Source of the DNA: Vesta saturnalis
Taxonomy: Eukaryota > Arthropoda > Insecta > Coleoptera > Lampyridae
Assembly (NCBI GenBank): GCA_036346205.1
Contig: JARFJB010002472.1
Span: 1,757,501-1,821,500 of the forward strand
Direction: 5' to 3'
Length of the DNA stretch: 64,000 nucleotides
In this document: positions 55,701-64,000 of the stretch, one piece after another
Layout of the letters: each line of letters begins with the position of its first letter
How positions within the stretch are numbered: the stretch's first letter is position 1
Position numbers and translations under genes: made by a program
Notes under the pieces: generated by a model
Told to the model about the DNA's origin: nothing
The model's input: only the letters and a program-made list of their open reading frames with translations
Database searches by the model: none

Positions 55701-56991
55701 CTACCGAACTAATACTCGATCCGGTAGATAACGATCTGTTTTTCTTTTTTCTTCGCGTGTTTCGTCCTCCATAGGATCTTGTTCATTGGAGGATGGCGGA
55801 TCTTGAACAGGTTTTCTAATTATGTTCACTTCCTCTCTAATTATATTTTTAATATCCGACATGAGAGTATTCCTTTCTAAGGTACTACGAACTATAGCTT
55901 CAGATGAGGTTGAGGTAAGTAAACTTAGTTCTTCCTTAATTATTTTTTTGATTTCTGGGATTATATTTTGTAGAGAAATATTGCTATTGGTGGTCGCAGC
56001 TACCTGTGCAAAGGTAGTTTCTTTAGTAACGGCGGATCCCGCCATTTGCTTTGCCTGAAAGTATGATATTTTATTAATAACCATTATTTCCTGTATTTTA
56101 CATTCTCTTTTGTAGGTGGGGCACCCTTTCCAGAATGCTATATGCGTTCCTTTACAATTAAGGCAACATTTTGGTTCCTTGCAAGGTGAACCTTCATGCG
56201 GAGGCTTTCCACAGATACATATTTTTTTGACTGCTGCAATTGGATGCTGCATATCCGAACTTATGGCAGTTGTAGCACCGTAATGGTGGTGGTATATACG
56301 GACGCACCATTAAAGAATACATTGCCACTTTTATTGTTTTAGGGAGTGTCTCTCGTTCGAAGGTAAGGACGTGGTTAGGCGTATCTACCCATGTGCCCTC
56401 TCTCTTTACCCTAATCCTTCTCACCTCTGTGACATGTTCATGAGAAAGTTCGCCTTTCATCTCATCCAATGAACAATTTAATAGATCGGGGCAGTGTATT
56501 ACCCCTTTATGTCTGTTTAGCGTTGGATGAGGTGTTACCTGTATATCCATGTCTGCCGTTCTCTTAGTCTCAAGTAATCGTTCAGATTGGGCTCTTGTCC
56601 TTGTTTCTACTAATAGGGTACCTTTAACCCTTTTTTATATCACTTAGTTCACCAACTAATCCATATAACGCCTTCGAAATTAAAAAAGGACGGATTTTAA
56701 TAAAATCGCCTTCTACCTTTTTCAGGAGCAGGAACCGGGACCATGGGGTCTCCTTCTCCCGCTTGCCCTTTTTTGGAGCTTTTTGGAGGAAGCTGCCGGA
56801 AACCGTAAACCATTATCTTTGTCAGAAGTCGAGCAATGGTCTGTGGCACAAAGCCGACGGGATTCGCCACTAAATTCACCGTCTTTGGGTTCTGGACTTT
56901 TAGGTGGACCCACTGGCACCTCCATATTTAAAGAGTTGGCACTCTGTGTGAATTGATTTCGGATACCCACATTGTTCCCACGAGAACGCAC
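55701..56991 (-). pseudogene. LINE C ORF1 (Gag-like), frameshifted
   Basis: Probable start at 56991 (MRSRGNNVGIRNQFTQ). After frame changes near 56720 and 56640 come DFIKIRPFLISKALYGLVGE, TRTRAQSERLLETKRTADMD and HPTLNRHKGVIHCPDLL, then RPYIPPPLRCYNCHKFGY with SNCS, a CCHC knuckle. After a frameshift near 56220 come two more (CICGKPPHEGSPC, CLNCKGTHIAFWKGCP). A C-terminal charged coiled coil (IIPEIKKIIKEELSLL) ends at 55701. This protein binds and packages LINE RNA. Three zinc knuckles are usual for this group. Confidence 0.85.
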
Positions 56992-57735
56992 TGAATAAAT
57001 GTCGACTGGAAAAGAGCAGGCATACTACAGAAGGGCATTTATACTGCGGGGGGCGCCTCTTCCCCCACAGGCGTTTCAACGCTAAGGACCAGGCTTCCCC
57101 CTGGCCATGATCAGGCATCCCCTCGCGCAATCCCTTCAGCACCTAAAACTGCCAAACGACCTTGGGATTAGGGGATTTTTTATAGAGGTTTCCTTCCTCG
57201 CAGTCCAGGAAACTAAGCCAAGGCCACCAACACCCCCTGTACGACGTTCCCTAGCCACGCCCTGCTAGAGTCTCTGAAGTACAGTTCGCGGTTGCGGTAT
57301 TAGGACACGGCTAGCGCTCAGCCGCCCCCAGCTAGGACATCCCGGGCTAGCCACACCCGTATACGCTTTTGACGGCGTATGTCCTGGGAAGGGTAGAGAG
57401 AAAAGGAAGTGGTCCCCTAGCTTTCGCTAGGAGCCAGAAAAGAACAAGCGAGTGCACCGACAGAAAAGAGTTAAAGTAAGGGAAGCCACTCAAGACTAGT
57501 ATAAGAAAAGTGCGCTTCCAGCTAGGTGGACGCAGGGTTGCCATCCCTGACCTCTTAAGATACGTGGCACCACGTGGACTGGTCCGCGACACCGTATTCT
57601 CTAGAGCTAACAGTGGCGGTTTACCGCCACGAGCTCATATTTCGGTGTTGGCCTTGCGTCACTTAAGATCATTTGCAAGGTCATTCCCCTATCCGCCACC
57701 TGGGGACGCGCCTAATAGGTAGTCCAACCCCTAGG
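56992..57735 (-). promoter_or_regulatory. LINE C 5' UTR, likely internal promoter region
   Basis: Markedly more GC-rich than the rest of the window, directly upstream of ORF1. On the minus strand it begins CCTAGGGGTTGGACTACC and CCCCAGGTGGCGGATAGGGG. The open frames inside it are not supported as genes. LINEs of this type normally start transcription from a promoter within the 5' UTR (family knowledge); no specific motif was verified. Confidence 0.6.
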
Positions 57736-57737
57736 CT

Positions 57738-58205
57738 ATTATTATTAGTATTATTATTTTTTTTATGTATGTATAAGCACATCGACTGCTGTGGTCTTTA
57801 GTGCTATTCTTTATTAGTACATTTTTTAAGCGTACATTCCATTTTTTTTTTTATTAAGTTGTATTATAGATATTTATTGCTTTCAAGTATTGTATTGTAT
57901 TTCTAATAGTTTCGCTGGATTTTAAGTTGCTGCTGAGATTATGGGAAATGGAGTACAGGTTGCGAGTATGGGTGTAAGTTAAACAGTAACATATTATGTG
58001 TTCAATAGTTAAATATTCTTGACATTGAATGCAAATTGGACGGGGCACTTTTGATACTAGATAGCTGTACGTTAGCGATGTGTGACCTATTCTAATTCTG
58101 TGTACAATGCTGAATTATTTTCTAGTTAGGTAGAGCGGAGCTTCCCATTTTATAATAGACGGATGAATAGTTTTCAGTTGAGTGTCACTAATTGCCCAGT
58201 TTTGA
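57738..58205 (-). pseudogene. LINE D ORF2 tail and 3' end
   Basis: Minus strand: NWAISDTQLKTIHPS, IVHRIRIGHTSLTYSYL, then PRPICIQCQEYLTIEHIICY (zinc tail). One stop falls near 58110. The 3' UTR runs to an ATT/T-rich tail at about 57738-57770. It is strongly 5' truncated. Its tail abuts the 5' end of LINE C. Confidence 0.8.
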
Positions 58206-58208
58206 TGT

Positions 58209-58250
58209 ATTATTATTATTATTACTGTTATTATTATTATTATTATTAAT
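58209..58250. repeat. (ATT)n microsatellite
   Basis: TATTATTATTATTATTAC and further TTA units between LINE D and LINE E. Confidence 0.9.
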
Positions 58251-58295
58251 GTAAGAACAATTGATCTAAAAAACAATGTTACTATCTTCAAGAAA

Positions 58296-59711
58296 TTGAT
58301 TACGAAAATAATTAACGATTCATTACAGCAAGCTACTTTTCCAGACTACTTCAAAACTGCTGTAATCAGACCAATTTATAAAAAAGGAGACCCTATAAAT
58401 TTCACAAATTATAGACCTATTAGCCTACTTCCAATAATTGAAAAAGTGATTGAAATTTATGTTGTAAAACATCTAAACAAGTTTTTACAAGATAATAAAA
58501 TTATAAATGACAGACAGTATGGTTTTCAGCAAGGGAAAAATAGTGAACAAGTGTTAGCACAGGTGACTGATTACGTAAACAATCAATTAGATCGTAACAA
58601 TTATGTAATGGCTATATTCCTAGACTTATCGAAAGCCTTCGACACCGTAAACCATAATGTCCTAATTAAATACATGAAGAATATAGGAATTAGGGATAAA
58701 CAACTAAATTGGTTCAAGAGCTACCTGAAAAATCGGAAATATGTAGTTAAAATTCAAGACGAAACTAGTGCAGAAGTGAAAGTCAAATATGGTGTACCAC
58801 AGGGCAGTAACTTGGGTCCTATACTGTTTTTAATTTATATAAACGATGTATTTGACTGTATTCAAACGTGCGAACTATATATGTATGCTGACGACGCATT
58901 ACTACTGTATTCACACAAAGATCTTAAAATTTGTCAAAATAAAATTCAAGAGGATTTTAACTATGTAAGTAAATGGATGCATGACAGAAAATTATTCATA
59001 AATGCAGATAAGACGGTAACCATGCCCTTCCAAACATCTCACATGAAAAAAGCGAGATTACCCTTAATCACAGTACATGAGTGTGAGTGTTTACTGAAAA
59101 GAAATAATAATTGTAACTGCAAAAAGCTAAAGAATGTAACGGAGACTACTTACCTTGGCCTAATAATCGATTCTCAACTTAAATACACGAAGCATATAGA
59201 TCACCTACATTCAAGAATCAAACGAACTTGTCGCAGCTTTTATTTATTGAGCAGCTTCTTAGACGCTAAAACAATGTGTATTATATACAAGACACTAATT
59301 GAATCCATCATTAGGTATACTGCTCGGGTGTGGGGATGTGCGGAAGCAAGTCACTTAAAAAAACTTGAAATCATACAGTTAAGTATTTTAAAACAAATCC
59401 ACGGCAACAAGAATCTGGTAAAACAACAGTTATTAGAACGAATGAATACTATGACACCATATGGCTTCTACAAGTACATTAACTTACTTAACTACTACGG
59501 TGACCACGACATGGTAGCGCCGCTAGATCATAACTACGGGACCAGGCGCACAACATTCTATTTGCCGCACTACTTTAACAAGTATGGAGAAAGGTCGCTC
59601 AAGTGTGCCATTCCAAAGCTATTCAATTCGCTACCAAACGAGCTTCTTCAAACAAACCAAATTGGTGTGTTCAAAAGACAAATAAAGCAATGGATTATAC
59701 ACTCAACCTAA
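58296..59711 (+). CDS. LINE E reverse transcriptase, open frame
   Basis: A 471-codon open frame. FPDYFKTAVIRPIYKKGDP leads to NYRPISLLPIIEKVIE and YGFQQGKNSEQVLAQV (fingers), then AIFLDLSKAFDTVNHNVL (palm Asp), YGVPQGSNLGPILFLIYIND and LYMYADDALLLYSHK (both catalytic Asp). Next come ADKTVTMPF, TYLGLIIDSQLKYTKHIDHL, thumb SIIRYTARVWGCAEASHLKK, and the C-terminus KCAIPKLFNSLPNELLQTNQ. All catalytic residues are present and there are no breaks. The endonuclease half is missing because of 5' truncation, and the first Met is only the first one left. No RNase H is present. It is of the same family group as LINE I. It is recent but not able to move by itself. Confidence 0.92.
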   Translation: MITKIINDSLQQATFPDYFKTAVIRPIYKKGDPINFTNYRPISLLPIIEKVIEIYVVKHLNKFLQDNKIINDRQYGFQQGKNSEQVLAQVTDYVNNQLDRNNYVMAIFLDLSKAFDTVNHNVLIKYMKNIGIRDKQLNWFKSYLKNRKYVVKIQDETSAEVKVKYGVPQGSNLGPILFLIYINDVFDCIQTCELYMYADDALLLYSHKDLKICQNKIQEDFNYVSKWMHDRKLFINADKTVTMPFQTSHMKKARLPLITVHECECLLKRNNNCNCKKLKNVTETTYLGLIIDSQLKYTKHIDHLHSRIKRTCRSFYLLSSFLDAKTMCIIYKTLIESIIRYTARVWGCAEASHLKKLEIIQLSILKQIHGNKNLVKQQLLERMNTMTPYGFYKYINLLNYYGDHDMVAPLDHNYGTRRTTFYLPHYFNKYGERSLKCAIPKLFNSLPNELLQTNQIGVFKRQIKQWIIHST

Positions 59712-59871
59712 GAACAAAAAAATAATAACAACTTACATAGAGTATTTAAACACCAATATTTCAATTAACGTTTCAATTATACCAGCATTGTTTACATCTC
59801 AAACTGTATAGCGTCAGATAGATCATTATAATGTCAAAATAAAATATTTAAGGTATATATTTTGTATTTAG

Positions 59872-59922
59872 TACGGAACCGACCGATAAGTTTTTACTAA
59901 ACTTGGTTGGTCCGATAAATGT
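59872..59922 (+). other. predicted 3' hairpin of LINE E
   Basis: CGGAACCGACCGATAAG pairs imperfectly with CTTGGTTGGTCCG. It lies near the 3' end, before the microsatellite tail. Similar hairpins occur at 36817-36851 and 62609-62648. Confidence 0.5.
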
Positions 59923-59963
59923 ATATATTGCCGAAATAAACAAATTCAACAAACAAATTCTAC

Positions 59964-59964
59964 A

Positions 59965-59997
<33 letters not shown>

Positions 59998-59998
59998 T
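59964..59998. repeat. (ATT)n microsatellite, LINE E tail
   Basis: Uninterrupted ATT units directly after the LINE E 3' end. Confidence 0.93.
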
Positions 59999-60228
59999 GG
60001 TGGAAGAATTTACAGGAAGTTGAGAAAAAAACGCAAAAGCGGCTCTTTTTTAATGAGCAATTAATTGCGCAAAATAGGCACTTGCTAAAGGAAGTAAAGA
60101 GACGAGCTTTTTCCATGTGTTTTAAATATGTGTGGGTGAAACATGGAAGAATTTTCATCAGGAGAAATGACGAAGAGAAACATGTGTGGATTGGATCGTT
60201 AAGTGATATGGATAAGTGTTTAATATAG
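59999..60228 (+). pseudogene. LINE ORF1 C-terminal fragment
   Basis: The plus-strand frame reads FFNEQLIAQNRHLLKEVKRR, then YVWVKHGRIFIRRND and HVWIGSLSDMDKCL with a stop at 60226. The pattern (NE-L-x-N-x-L, then YVWV-x-G-x-I-x-R) is the C-terminal domain of ORF1 proteins of L2/CR1-like LINEs and is also present at 63587-63796. The fragment begins directly after the (ATT)n. Confidence 0.7.
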
Positions 60229-62595
60229 ATAAGTGCAAGTGTTATATCTGTTTAGCAAATTTTGCATTTATTTCTGAAATTTTTAAATTTTATCAATTGA
60301 CTGTACACATGCAGAAAGTTATCAGTTAAGTTTATTCAAAGTAACAGATTTTATTTCATATATACTTTTCTATGGACAATCGATATTTAAATAAAATTAG
60401 ATATTAATTTGTTACTATAATTTTGTTCACTTAATTCGTAAAAAGAGTAATAAAAATAGAATTATATAATATTACAGAATATAATATTAGATACGGCATC
60501 AACGTTGTAGAAACCTAAAATTTGGTTTTCATATATAATTTTTGTAAAGCGTTAAGGTTAACTTTAAAAGGCTATAATTTTGGTGTTCACAAGTAGGCCA
60601 AATAATTAATAATTTCAAAACTAAAAGCGTCTAACAGGCTTAAAGTTTCAGTTTTTGTTATTGTCGTAATAATTTAGATGACTTAATTTTAAATTACATA
60701 ATCAAAAACAGATAATGGAATATGTATATAGAAAAGACATTATGTAAAGTGACGTAATTCGTAAATAGGTTCAGACGGTTAAGAATGTAATTGTGCTAAA
60801 ATTAAATCAAACGCACAGTAATGTCGATAATTATCTTTAGGAAAAATAATCAATAATTCAAAATTTCTTATTTAATATAAAAGTGTATTATTGAATTTTT
60901 TATAATTGTAAAGCAACACTGATTTTATTATTTATTGTTACGGTCCGAAACCGGTCAATTATTTTTTTAAACATTAAAACTTAGTGTCCACACTCACTAT
61001 ATCATCATTAGATTCTGCTATCGTCAATCAATTAATGTATTTTCACTAACCATCATTGAGCTACTATTTTTTCAACATCAATAGTTTTTCTACAGTTTTA
61101 ACTTCGATAGAATATAGTTCGGAAATTGGCCGCAGGTAGGCAGGTAAAAACGAGTGATTTTTGCTTTAACAGCATGACAGTTGAGGGTGAAAAAAGGAAT
61201 TAAATTTCGGTTAATTTAAGAAGCATCCCTGGTCTTTGGGGATTAATTATGCTATAAATATAAATTATCCACAACCAGATTTATTGGTGATTCATTATTT
61301 TACCTGCTCAACGAGCTATCGTTTTGAGACAATTGATTCTCCCATTTTAATTATATAAAGCCGTAGCTCACCGACATATTTTCTACTTTTACATAATTGG
61401 AAATATCGTATAATTGATAGAATTGAAAATTGATTAGTAACCTTCAAAGATCTGTATTCAAACAGGTTTGTTTTAGAAGTAATTTCTTGCCGTTTAGTTA
61501 TACTATATTTATAGATCGTCAAGTTTGGGTTTGCGATTTCCTTTACTTATATTTCCACATATGGAACATAAATTTATTACGAGGAACTTTGGTAATGCTG
61601 TCTCGGAAGATTCACCTGAGATAACCGACAGGGAATCCAGTCAGGAGACCTCTTAACCAAAACCGGCACGGGTTGACCCTATGATAGCCACTCGCTTTCC
61701 GGTTATGTATAGTTTTACGTATCTTTAAAGTATTTCGATTATTATTGCCTTATGTGTACTTTGATGTTTCAATTGTATTAATTAGATTTAATGCTTACTG
61801 AAAGGTGCCCACTGGTAGATTTTCATTTTATTGCACCTATATTAATGACCTTGACAAAATAATAGATAGAAATTTAATACTGAGTAACCAGTCATATGGT
61901 TGAAATGTTACCTTACTTATCACAGGCCTAACTGTTCTATTGAGTTATAGAAGAGTATTTTTAGAGATCCATAACAGAAATTCAAATTACAAATGTTTCT
62001 TAATGTAATGAATTAATTATGACAAATAGCTGAATATTTCTTTTACTAAATAAGGGGGACTTTCCAATTTGATTAAATGTATGAGTTATTATGACTCGAG
62101 TATAAAACAAGTACTTGGTTAAATACTTCAGGGTCAGTTTTAAGCAAATTCAATCATAAGTTTTGTGTTGTAACCCTTATTGGTAATTCCACCATTACAA
62201 ATGCTGATTATGTCTTTAGTGTGTGCCAAAGAATACTTATGTTTAGGAAAATAAGAAACCTTATTTGAATTATTATTAGAATTATTAATTTGAGCTTATT
62301 AAAATTGATTTACGTACTAATAAAAACAACTTATTTTATCGTCTTCAAGACGATTGGCGCCCTCTCTTTTATTCTTTATTCTGTTAAATCCTTCCCCACG
62401 ACTTGCCTCCGCAATACTAAGAGCTAGCCGAAGAGCCTTGTACCCTAGGTAGGTAGCATTATTTATTTTTATCTTATACGCATTCATGGCACAAGAAAGT
62501 ATTATACACATAAAATAAGAATGTAATTTAATTCTAATAATTTAAAGAAGCGTCAGTTAAGTTTTTATTCGTAAAGAATTAATTTATGTACATTT
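60229..62595. other. region without recognisable content
   Basis: About 2.4 kb of AT-rich sequence. Short open frames exist but have no family motif. Somewhat less AT-rich pieces lie at 61550-61700 and 62330-62460. I see no tRNA, SINE promoter boxes or tandem repeat. Confidence 0.5.
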
Positions 62596-62715
62596 TATGA
62601 GATATCGATGGGTACCGGCTGTCAAGTCTAATGGACTTAGCAGGACCCAATAATTGTAGTATATTTCGAAATCAATAATTCAAATTCAAATTCAAATTCA
62701 ATTCAAATTATTATT
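62596..62715 (+). mobile_element. LINE 3' end with hairpin
   Basis: GGGTACCGGCTGTCAAGTC and GACTTAGCAGGACCC (62609-62648) can fold into a stem-loop, followed by CAAATTCAAATTCAAATTC and an ATT tail. It resembles the 3' ends of LINE E and LINE I. No coding part is attached. Confidence 0.5.
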
Positions 62716-62748
62716 AGTATTACTATTATTATTATTATTATTATTAAA

Positions 62749-62796
<48 letters not shown>

Positions 62797-62812
62797 ATTA
62801 TTATTTTCATTT
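62709..62812. repeat. (ATT)n microsatellite
   Basis: About 100 bp of ATT units with a few interruptions, after a LINE 3' end and before LINE F. Confidence 0.93.
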
Positions 62813-62814
62813 AT

Positions 62815-64000
62815 AATTATTGCGCTGACGCTGAAGATGTGAAACAGTTGCGCTCTTCAAATTGTGCTCCAATTAGTTTATATAGTGATATAATCAAGTA
62901 TTGTAATACTCTCGTGTGGTAAATGAAGTGTGGGCAACGTAAACCAGAAATTTCATCCGAAAAAGTAAAATGTTATGGATGCAACGTTAACTATTACTTT
63001 AAATATCCGAACGAACGCTACGAGCAAAGTCTAAAAAAAGTAAATTGTTATGGAGGGGTCAAAATTACCGTACTGGTAAAGTTACTACCGGACAGGAGTC
63101 CACAAGTGATAATTTAATGAACTTGGATTCAGAAATTGATACGCTTGAAAGAGAAATTAACCCGGCGATAATAAATGTTTTGAATAAAATGATGTCTACA
63201 TTACAGACCATGAACGATAAGATAGATAAAATGAATGAATTACATGATTAAATTAAATAAATTGTCAATGAAAATAGAGAATTACCATCTTTAGGGCAAT
63301 GTGTACAACGAAAAGATAATCTGATAGAAATGATATCTGCACGTGTAACCACACTGGAACATCATAAACGACGTAAATACGTGGAAATATACGGAATAGA
63401 AAAGGACGAAAGAACTACACTGGAAGAAAAATTTACTAAGATAGTAGAGAAAATAGATTGTTCTAACATTAAATATAAAACTTTTAAACAAATTTCTGTA
63501 AAAAATTCGAACTTTCTTTTAATAAAATTGAAATCTGAGGAATTAAGCTTGAATTAATAAAAACAGGACGTTTATGGTGGCGGAATTTGACTCTAGAAAT
63601 CAAAAAAGTTAAAGGAAAGTTATATTTTAATGAACATCTGTCGTCATTTGAATCAAGACAACTATATCGAGAAATCAGAAAAAGAGGTTTTTCACTTAGA
63701 TATAAATACGTAGGGGTCAATAATGGAAAAATGTTAGTTAAAAAAGGCGATAGTGAAACACCAATAAACATAAAATCTCTAAGTGAATTTAATTAAGTAA
63801 TTAATCATGTAGTTAATAAATGTTTAAGACTTTTAAATTGGCAACAATCGAAAATATTTCAATTCAAAATGAAACTGTTGATATCAAAAATGTGCAGAAT
63901 TAGATAAAACTGATTCGTTGTTTTTTACAGATTAACTTTTAAGCTATTAAAGATTATAATTGTATAAATATATAGCATCACTTAAGGTTGTTAATTAATC
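62815..64000 (+). mobile_element. L2/CR1-like LINE (LINE F), 5' part, continues past the window
   Basis: Short 5' UTR (62815-62922) then ORF1. The sequence after 63796 has no clear endonuclease start before the window ends, so the rest is unknown. Confidence 0.6.
62923..63796 (+). pseudogene. LINE F ORF1 with PHD-like start and ORF1 C-terminal domain
   Basis: Pieces in shifting frames: MKCGQRKPEISSEKVKCYGC (62923, a C-x-C2 pattern like the start of a PHD finger, with NYYFKYP where a His-x-Cys would be), DLSEIDTLEREI-like and KMMSTLQTMNDKIDKMNELH (63120-63250, coiled coil), RVTTLEHHKRRKYVEIYGI (63340-63410, start of the RNA-binding domain), then KGKLYFNEHLSSFESRQLY and YKYVGVNNGKMLVKKGD (63620-63750). 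Stops at 63115, 63249 and 63555 break it. In active elements this protein binds the LINE RNA. The domain order fits L2/CR1-like ORF1. Confidence 0.7.

Larger units (their letters stand above)
51851..57735 (-). mobile_element. I/jockey-type LINE (LINE C), nearly full length
   Basis: The 3' tail is an ATT/T run at 51845-51875 (plus strand). ORF2 is 51920-55426, ORF1 about 55700-56991, and the 5' UTR about 56992-57735. A ~0.47-kb insertion (53618-54090) interrupts ORF2. The order and 5.9-kb length fit a complete element with several frameshifts. Confidence 0.88.
58251..59963 (+). mobile_element. L2/CR1-like LINE (LINE E), 5' truncated
   Basis: Includes a few codons before the first Met (TIDLKNNVTIFKKLI), the RT frame, a 3' UTR of about 250 bp with a hairpin, and an (ATT)n tail (59964-59998). 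Confidence 0.85.

Noticed and set aside
56697..57722. Several 60-90 codon frames in the GC-rich stretch
   Set aside because: GC-rich sequence has few stops by chance. Except for the ORF1 start at 56991 they lie in the LINE 5' UTR.
62317..62511. 64-codon minus-strand frame starting MCIILSCAMNAYKIK
   Set aside because: It reads like protein in part but matches no family I recognise and has no neighbours; not enough to call a gene.
1..64000. CRISPR arrays, tRNA or rRNA genes
   Set aside because: No spaced direct repeats of CRISPR type and no recognisable tRNA or rRNA sequence were seen. The window is eukaryotic.

Overview
The window is AT-rich eukaryotic DNA made almost wholly of transposable elements. 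I found no host gene, tRNA or rRNA gene. Mariner, pogo-like, THAP/P-type, piggyBac, I/jockey-type and CR1/L2-like LINE and Ty3/gypsy elements together, with LINE tails of ATT/AAT microsatellite, suggest an insect genome. This is an inference; I cannot name the species.

Layout. 0.2-1.3 kb: a whole but dead mariner with intact terminal repeats. 2.0-9.5 kb: decayed LINEs, all on the minus strand, with one region of no recognisable content (5.3-6.9 kb) that holds a 27-bp tandem repeat. 9.5-10.4 kb: a ~131-bp tandem repeat and a GT/GC microsatellite. 10.5-20.76 kb: what I read as one pogo-like transposon (minus strand). Its terminal repeats and the two ends of its transposase are about 9 kb apart, separated by a mariner piece, a LINE tail, a THAP/P-type transposon with a retained intron, a 5'-truncated LINE and a piggyBac copy. 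20.8-24.2 kb: a minus-strand LINE without an RNase H domain.

24.2-50.7 kb: a 13.2-kb direct tandem duplication (unit 1 24223-37523, unit 2 37531-50697, 7-bp filler between). Each unit has the same nested structure: a plus-strand LINE broken first by a Ty3/gypsy element inserted at an AT tract, then by a piggyBac element inserted at TTAA, followed by the tail of a minus-strand LINE. The gypsy pol and integrase frames are long in unit 1 and broken by small indels in unit 2.

50.7-57.7 kb: the rest of that minus-strand LINE (RNase H present), then a nearly full-length LINE (ORF1, endonuclease, RT, GC-rich 5' UTR), itself interrupted by a ~0.47-kb insertion with a long inverted repeat. 57.8-64 kb: a LINE tail, a LINE with an uninterrupted 471-codon RT frame, fragments of LINE ORF1, about 2.4 kb without recognisable content, and the 5' end of another LINE running off the window.

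The genes do not work together as a pathway. They are selfish elements, almost all inactive, and their nesting order records a history of insertions. No clear new biological system was seen. The best leads are the tandem duplication (real or an assembly artefact), the split pogo element with spaced GGAC iterons, the in-frame duplication of a catalytic segment in piggyBac, and the inverted-repeat insertion in the 52-57 kb LINE.
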